A stretch of 9,810 nucleotides of DNA from an archaeon (GTDB lineage: Archaea > Thermoproteota > Nitrososphaeria > Nitrososphaerales > Gagatemarchaeaceae). The stretch spans positions 1-9,810 of the forward strand of contig JAKAPN010000022.1 of NCBI GenBank assembly GCA_021822995.1, read 5' to 3'. The stretch's first letter is position 1, and every line of letters begins with the position of its first letter. The notes beneath the pieces are model-generated. The model was not told the origin of the DNA, did not search any database, and saw only the letters and a program-made list of their open reading frames with translations. Below, piece after piece: positions 5,876 through 9,810 of this stretch. The position numbers were made by a program, and so were the translations under genes.

Positions 5876-7672
5876 ATGATAGGCTTTAAGCACAGGACAC
5901 TATGGGCGAACTTCGTGAGCGAGGTCGCCAACCTAGACGAGGTAATCTACTCCAATCCATATGAATACCTAAACCCCATTGGGTCCAGCGACTTTTTCAT
6001 CGACAGGAGGTCGGAGCTCGAACAGGCCCTAACAGTTTGTGAACAGGTCATCAGGGGAAAGAAAGGCGGAGTCCTGGTGTTGGGTGGACGAGCCAGTGGG
6101 AAGACGAGTTTCCTGGATGAGCTACGGAAACAACTTACCCTGAGGCACATCGCCAGTTCGAAAATCCCACTTAACCAGGGACTCGTCCAGTCAGGAAATG
6201 AGGTCGAATTCATCAACACAGTATTGTCAGAGTTGGTCAAGGCGACGGATGATGCGGGCTTGCTGGAGCGAAACTACTTGCGTAAGATACGCGATCGCTT
6301 GGCTGGCATTCCCGTTCAGGAAGTAGATATCGATTTGCCGGGGATAAGTTTCATCGCAAAGGCGTCTGAAGCGGGCAAGCTGACCCGGGCGCCCTTTGTT
6401 GCTTTGAGAGACGGCATCGACGATTTCATGAAACTCCTCGACGAACGGGCGTCAAAGGGGACTAAGAAGGGGGCAATACTCGTTTTCGATGAGGGAGACG
6501 TCCTAACAACGAACAAGGACTTGTTACAGATAATGCGGAACGTGTTTCAAGACTACGCGAGAGTTGGATTGGTTGTAGCTGGTTCAGCCAAGCTACTTAC
6601 ACAAATCAGTGATGTGTACTCTCCTTGGGCGAGGGGATTCCGCAAGGTTCTCCTCGGCCCTTACCCAACGAATTCAGATGCCGAGCAAGCGATTGCGGTG
6701 CCGCTAGAGTCGGCGTTGAAGGAACTGAAATCCAAGAAGCTCGAAGTCCAGGTCGAACATCGGAGTTTCGATGCGCTCGCGCGAATCATAAGCAGTAAAG
6801 AGCCAATGGCAATAAACGTGCTAAGTCACTTCGGATACGAATTAGCCGCCAAGCGTTCAAAGTTCGAGAATGGGCGGTTCGCGCTCTTCATGAAGGTGGA
6901 CAAGGAACTCATGGAGGAAGTCATCAATCAACTGCGCGGTTCTGGAGAGTACGATGAATTCCTATCCGAACTGAAGCCCGAAGAGTACACCGCGCTAAGA
7001 CTCCTGTCGCGATGCCAAAGAAGAGCCAGCATAGAGGAATTGACCGTCCTGCTAACCCTACATGAGTTGGGAGCAAGGTTACAAAGCATGCCAGTCTCCA
7101 AAGTGGCGGAAAGGATTAGGGAGGCGCCTACATATCGCACGGCTACAAAGGAAGTGCTCGACTCGATAGCCAAGAAAGGAGACGCTCACAACATAAATGC
7201 GGTAACGACGAGCTTGACCGGATTGTCCCTGTTCGAAATCGAAGATCAGTGGATCAAATCGCTATTCACTTACGGCTGGGAGTTTGCTGATGTAGATCTA
7301 GAACTTGGGGTGAATCCACAATTCAACGGCGTTAGAGTTTTCGGCGATCCGATTTCAACTGTCATACACAGTACCCTGTTCCCAAGAATGGCTTCGTGGC
7401 TGTCTAAGAAAGCAGGATTCAGAGCCCATACTGGACCCAAAGACGGCATGGAGCTGGTTGCCGAACCTGGGCGCGTAGTTGTGGGATTGAACTACGAAAG
7501 AACCGCCGATGGGATTTCTTATCACCTGGCATTCGAGCCCTCGAGGGAAGCTGATATCGACGTTTGGAGGTCAGAGATTACCGCTCTCGGTTCTTCACTG
7601 CAGTATATCGGTCTAGTTGATGCTACGAAAGTATTCGCGAAGTTTCCGAAAGCGGGGTCAACAACTCGCTAG
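5876..7672 (+). CDS. ORC/STAND-like AAA ATPase (AAA_16 type) with unrecognised C-terminal domain
   Basis: This is a 598-residue P-loop ATPase. The entry motif NPIGSSDFFIDRRSEL (33-48) is the usual lead-in to AAA_16/ORC-like domains. Walker A is GGRASGKT (70-77), Walker B is ILVFDEGD (201-208), sensor 1 is near VVAGSAK (233-239), and RGFRKVLLGPY (253-263) is typical of this group. A helical/winged-helix-like region spans about 360-450. The C-terminus (about 465-590), with strands around VVVGLNYERTADGISYHLAFEP, is not one I can name. Such proteins act as nucleotide-dependent switches, often in defence or mobile-element settings, but the role here is unknown. The annotated start is ATG 5876. A TATA-like CTTTAAG at 5884-5890 lies 28 nt before an in-frame GTG at 5915 (VSEVANLDEV), so a leaderless start there, 13 codons later, is equally plausible. 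The gene is lower in GC than the HerA operon and is bounded by repeat copies on both sides. Confidence 0.85.
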   Translation: MIGFKHRTLWANFVSEVANLDEVIYSNPYEYLNPIGSSDFFIDRRSELEQALTVCEQVIRGKKGGVLVLGGRASGKTSFLDELRKQLTLRHIASSKIPLNQGLVQSGNEVEFINTVLSELVKATDDAGLLERNYLRKIRDRLAGIPVQEVDIDLPGISFIAKASEAGKLTRAPFVALRDGIDDFMKLLDERASKGTKKGAILVFDEGDVLTTNKDLLQIMRNVFQDYARVGLVVAGSAKLLTQISDVYSPWARGFRKVLLGPYPTNSDAEQAIAVPLESALKELKSKKLEVQVEHRSFDALARIISSKEPMAINVLSHFGYELAAKRSKFENGRFALFMKVDKELMEEVINQLRGSGEYDEFLSELKPEEYTALRLLSRCQRRASIEELTVLLTLHELGARLQSMPVSKVAERIREAPTYRTATKEVLDSIAKKGDAHNINAVTTSLTGLSLFEIEDQWIKSLFTYGWEFADVDLELGVNPQFNGVRVFGDPISTVIHSTLFPRMASWLSKKAGFRAHTGPKDGMELVAEPGRVVVGLNYERTADGISYHLAFEPSREADIDVWRSEITALGSSLQYIGLVDATKVFAKFPKAGSTTR

Positions 7673-8047
7673 TCTACTTTCGAATTGCACCATTGGGAAG
7701 AGGGCGAGAACAGTCCATCTGGAAGCATGACGCCGGTAACCACTTTCTTCATTTGCCTATTTGTTAATTGACGTATGGCGATTTACTCGCGGCGGATGCG
7801 CAATGAACCCTATGCACGGCGAACCCAACCCTCTCGTCTTACGACATCGGTTCCTTTTCGGCGGCCTTGAGCTTGGCATTAATTCACGCTTTCTTGTTTC
7901 TCGAAGTCTGACTGTACATAGAAGTGATTAAACAATGTCTCAATCGCACTTGATCACGAAACAGCCGTAGGCGGCTCAGTATTTCACCATGCTCTCCCTC
8001 CCGTCACCCATGGATTCATCTAACACCAACAACTGCCTTTCACTCAG
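7673..8047. other. 375-nt spacer holding one repeat copy, no convincing gene
   Basis: Apart from the repeat at 7783-7820, the spacer contains a short hairpin (AGCCG 7963-7967 with CGGCT 7972-7976) and a 42-codon open frame starting at the repeat's ATG (7803-7931, beginning MNPMHGEPNP). That frame has no other coding support. I see no RNA gene and no clear promoter for the following gene. Confidence 0.5.
7783..7820 (+). repeat. Intergenic repeat copy between the AAA and two-TM genes
   Basis: Bases 7783-7810 match 9075-9102 at 25 of 28 positions, including the exact 12-mer CGCAATGAACCC. Similarity continues weakly to CACGGC at 7815-7820 (CACGGC at 9107-9112). The Shine-Dalgarno-like GGAGG of the other copies is GGATG here. 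Confidence 0.75.
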
Positions 8048-8983
8048 ATGAGATACTACTACTTTGGCCTGATGCTTGGCGTGGCGCTTGTTGGGCTGCT
8101 AGTCGGCTGGGCCACATTTTCCTTCGTCATTGACTATGTTCCGGCGCCTTCACAGATGCTTGCAAGCAGCGTAGCCCTGGCATTCGAGGGCTTCATCTTC
8201 GGCGGTGCATTCCAGTTCCTCCTCGAAGGCCGGAGAGTGTTGCACAGGGATAGAGTAATACGTGTCAAGGAGTATCACATGAAGCTCAAGAGGCACGTTA
8301 TCGACTACTGGAGTTCCAGGTCATTCGAACGGCCCCAGCAACTCGAGGGCAGTCCGAATTCACCAGATGGGTTGTACATCCGTTTTGACTTGGAGTCGGG
8401 TGACGACCCTGACTCGAGATACCTCACCGATATGATTCACCATTTGAAGAGTAGGAGATACGCTGACGCTCTGGCCCTCCGCAATCAAATCAAAGAGAGT
8501 CTTAAATCCTATAATGTGGATGTGGCCGAATTAGAGAATAATGTCCTAGCCCTTCATTCGAAGGCACGCGAGACTGGGCTGCATCTGGAGAATAGATCAA
8601 CAATGGACCGACCGTCAGAAAGCGGATTCAATCCCCACGCCGCCCGCGAATACCTGAATGGCATTAGCGACCAGGCTGCACAGATTTCGTTGAATACTGT
8701 GAAGATTGGGGTCTGGTCGGAATTGTCATACTACATCGAACCATGGGACAGACGAGTGGTGGCAGCCATCGGGGTCCAAGAGCAAATTGACAAGCTCGCC
8801 GCTCTTTTGGCCGAGTTCGCACCCAAATACTCTGAATCAAAGAAGACACTCAATAACAAAGCGCGTGCAATTGGGCTGGCCTACGAGTCACTCAAGAAGA
8901 AAGTTGTGCCTATTGGGTACGACATCGAGGAAAGCACATTCGAGGGTAGTTGTTCATACGAAGATCGTATTGAGGGAGGATAG
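8048..8983 (+). CDS. Two-TM membrane protein with helical cytoplasmic domain, unknown function
   Basis: I do not recognise this 311-residue protein. Two hydrophobic helices lie at the N-terminus (about residues 5-29 and 37-58). A basic segment follows (GRRVLHRDRVIRVKEYHMKLKRH, 61-83), which by the positive-inside rule places the remaining 250 or so residues in the cytoplasm. That part is mostly helical and charged: about 124-176 (a possible coiled coil through LKSRRYADALALRNQIKESL), about 196-216, and about 239-287. No Walker, nuclease or other catalytic signature is visible. Upstream I see neither a Shine-Dalgarno sequence nor a clear TATA box, so the ATG at 8048 is chosen because it directly precedes the first membrane helix. 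It is a stand-alone gene between repeat copies. The topology recalls membrane effector or sensor subunits of accessory systems, but that is only an analogy. Confidence 0.72.
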   Translation: MRYYYFGLMLGVALVGLLVGWATFSFVIDYVPAPSQMLASSVALAFEGFIFGGAFQFLLEGRRVLHRDRVIRVKEYHMKLKRHVIDYWSSRSFERPQQLEGSPNSPDGLYIRFDLESGDDPDSRYLTDMIHHLKSRRYADALALRNQIKESLKSYNVDVAELENNVLALHSKARETGLHLENRSTMDRPSESGFNPHAAREYLNGISDQAAQISLNTVKIGVWSELSYYIEPWDRRVVAAIGVQEQIDKLAALLAEFAPKYSESKKTLNNKARAIGLAYESLKKKVVPIGYDIEESTFEGSCSYEDRIEGG

Positions 8984-9004
8984 TCGTGCTGTAGAATCAC
9001 TGCT

Positions 9005-9020
9005 GGCGGCGCGATGAACC
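9005..9020 (+). repeat. Truncated copy of the intergenic repeat
   Basis: GGCGGCGCGATGAACC aligns with the repeat core GGCGGAGGCGCAATGAACC after a 3-base gap. It follows the two-TM gene by about 20 nt. It is the weakest copy and could be coincidental. Confidence 0.35.
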
Positions 9021-9066
9021 ATCCTTACAGTCGAGATCCTGTGTACACTACCTATACCCCAAACGT

Positions 9067-9102
9067 AGGATAAGTTATTCCCGGCGGAGGCGCAATGAAC
9101 CC
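9067..9102 (+). repeat. 36-nt intergenic repeat, left of the Doc module
   Basis: Bases 9067-9102 align without gaps to 9719-9754 with only four differences (32 of 36 identical). The shared core is GGCGGAGGCGCAATGAACCC (9083-9102). GGAGG followed 4 nt later by ATG resembles a translation start, but the frame after it stops after nine codons (9095-9124). Confidence 0.8.
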
Positions 9103-9131
9103 CGCACACGGCAACAAGAACTAAAGTCGGG

Positions 9132-9245
9132 TCAGACCTTGGCCAGCATGTCAAGAAGCTCCTTGTTCTTGCCGATGACGGCTTTCGCTAGCCTCCTGAA
9201 CTCCTCATCTGGTATCCCCTTGGCGGTCTTCAGCCCCTGGGCCAT
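9132..9245 (-). CDS. Small 37-aa ORF directly downstream of doc (candidate partner peptide)
   Basis: An ATG at 9245, 2 nt after the doc stop codon, opens a 37-residue frame beginning MAQGLKTAKGIPDEEFRRL and ending at TGA 9132-9134. The product is basic and largely helical. A GGAGTGA stretch resembling a Shine-Dalgarno sequence lies about 10 nt before the ATG, overlapping the end of doc. Phd-type antitoxins normally lie upstream of doc, and no such gene is visible in the roughly 155 nt between doc and the window end. This ORF is therefore a candidate partner. It carries no Fic-inhibitory motif (S/TxxxEG/N) that I can find, and it is short enough to be spurious. Confidence 0.5.
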   Translation of the reverse strand: MAQGLKTAKGIPDEEFRRLAKAVIGKNKELLDMLAKV

Positions 9246-9247
9246 GA

Positions 9248-9655
9248 CTAGCTTTTCACTCCGAGGTCCGTTAAATGCCTTGCTACCCATCCCTCGGCTT
9301 CAATCTCCGAGACCTTTCCTGACGCGATGCCGATTAGAAGTTCAAAGGCCTCCTTGGCCTTGGAAACCAACTCGTAGCCGTTAGCCTCCAAGAACGCTCC
9401 CGCGAGGCCGAAGGCGGTTCGCTTGTTCCCATTCAGAAAGGGGTGAACGACAATCACATTGTACAACAGGAAGGCGGCCTTCCTCACAATGGCCTGCCTC
9501 TTGGGCAGCTTGTCCCCTATGTCCTTGACGGCATCCAACAGGTAGTCTAGGTTGGACCTGCTGACGAACCCCCGCTCTCCACCCGAGGCCTTGATGGTCA
9601 GGTCATAGAGCTCCGAAACTTGTTCGGCTGACGGGTACTTGATCTCCTCGCCCAA
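9248..9655 (-). CDS. doc: Doc-type Fic-fold toxin (death on curing family)
   Basis: This 135-residue protein carries the Doc signature HPFLNGNKRTAFG at residues 71-83, corresponding to the Fic loop HxFx(D/N)GNKR, with H71 as the expected catalytic histidine and N77/K78/R79 in the anchor. It is followed by the typical helix GAFLEANGYEL. Doc proteins of phage P1 phosphorylate the translation factor EF-Tu and stop protein synthesis; in an archaeon the target would be aEF1A or another protein, which is inference. The length and all-helical pattern fit Doc. The start taken is TTG 9655; no ATG or GTG lies in frame upstream before a TAA. An AT-rich GTTAAATC (complement of 9686-9693) about 30 nt upstream could serve as a TATA box. 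No Phd-like gene precedes it; a 37-residue ORF follows after 2 nt. The pair is enclosed by near-identical 36-nt direct repeats. Confidence 0.87.
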   Translation of the reverse strand: MGEEIKYPSAEQVSELYDLTIKASGGERGFVSRSNLDYLLDAVKDIGDKLPKRQAIVRKAAFLLYNVIVVHPFLNGNKRTAFGLAGAFLEANGYELVSKAKEAFELLIGIASGKVSEIEAEGWVARHLTDLGVKS

Positions 9656-9685
9656 ACTCGCGACGCCATCCGTAAGGACGTTCGT

Positions 9686-9693
9686 GATTTAAC
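9686..9693 (-). promoter_or_regulatory. Possible TATA box of the doc module
   Basis: GTTAAATC on the minus strand would give transcription from about 9662, leaving a leader of only a few bases before TTG 9655. No Shine-Dalgarno sequence is seen there. The match to a TATA box is moderate. Confidence 0.3.
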
Positions 9694-9718
9694 ATCCCAT
9701 CTATCCGGTACACACCAC

Positions 9719-9754
9719 AGGACCAGGTATTCCCGGCGGAGGCACAATGAACCC
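9719..9754 (+). repeat. 36-nt intergenic repeat, right of the Doc module
   Basis: This copy is 32 of 36 identical to 9067-9102, in direct orientation 652 bp away. GGAGG and the ATG at 9747 are retained. The frame after the ATG (MNPSHYVSIERNE...) stays open to the window edge, so it could be the start of a real gene truncated by the window, but this cannot be decided here. Confidence 0.8.
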
Positions 9755-9810
9755 AAGTCATTACGTTTCTATAGAACGAAACGAAACCGCCCTCCGTTGG
9801 GGAAACTGGA

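Noticed and set aside
7803..7931. 42-codon ORF beginning MNPMHGEPNP as a real gene
   Set aside because: It starts inside the repeat, has a damaged ribosome site (GGATG), and shows no composition or homology support.
9041..9048. Perfect palindrome GTGTACAC before the Doc-side repeat
   Set aside because: At eight bases it is expected by chance and is not repeated near the other copies.
5315..9754. Repeats as a CRISPR array
   Set aside because: The copies are hundreds to thousands of bases apart, imperfect and separated by genes; there are no regular spacers and no cas genes.

Overview
The window looks like an accessory, island-like stretch from an archaeon. The pointers are a HerA-type ATPase with the usual HerA C-terminal motifs, AT-rich TATA-like boxes about 28 nt upstream of start codons (leaderless style), and Shine-Dalgarno GGAGG sites inside a tight operon. 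DNA is GC-rich on the left (about 90-5320) and visibly less so from about 5876 to 8985. I cannot assign a lineage from this alone. No rRNA, tRNA, CRISPR array, transposase or integrase gene was seen.

Left half (91-5322, minus strand): a three-gene, translationally coupled operon. It is transcribed from a promoter near 5295 and encodes (i) a 930-residue membrane-anchored HerA/DUF87-like ATPase, (ii) a 618-residue protein with an acidic disordered N-terminal tail of about 195 residues and a C-terminal PD-(D/E)XK-like nuclease domain, and (iii) an unrecognised 199-residue protein. The genes overlap by 14 and 4 bases, so they very probably act together. An ATP-driven DNA pump partnered with a nuclease is the natural reading, but the assignment to defence, DNA transfer or repair is open.

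Right half (5407-9810): a series of unrelated accessory modules. These are a DUF1294-type small membrane protein (5407-5727, +), an ORC/STAND-like AAA ATPase (5876-7672, +), a two-TM protein of unknown function (8048-8983, +), and a Doc-type Fic toxin with a tiny 37-codon ORF directly behind it (9132-9655, minus). A short repeat in constant orientation lies between these modules: around 5315 (divergent), 5734-5775, 7783-7820, 9005-9020, 9067-9102 and 9719-9754. Its core is GGCGGAGGCGCAATGAACCC. Each module is therefore bounded by repeat copies irrespective of gene direction, which resembles a cassette array. This is the most unusual structure in the window.

The HerA operon and the DUF1294 gene diverge from a shared 85-nt region. 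It holds a 24-bp imperfect palindrome, one half of which recurs after the DUF1294 gene.
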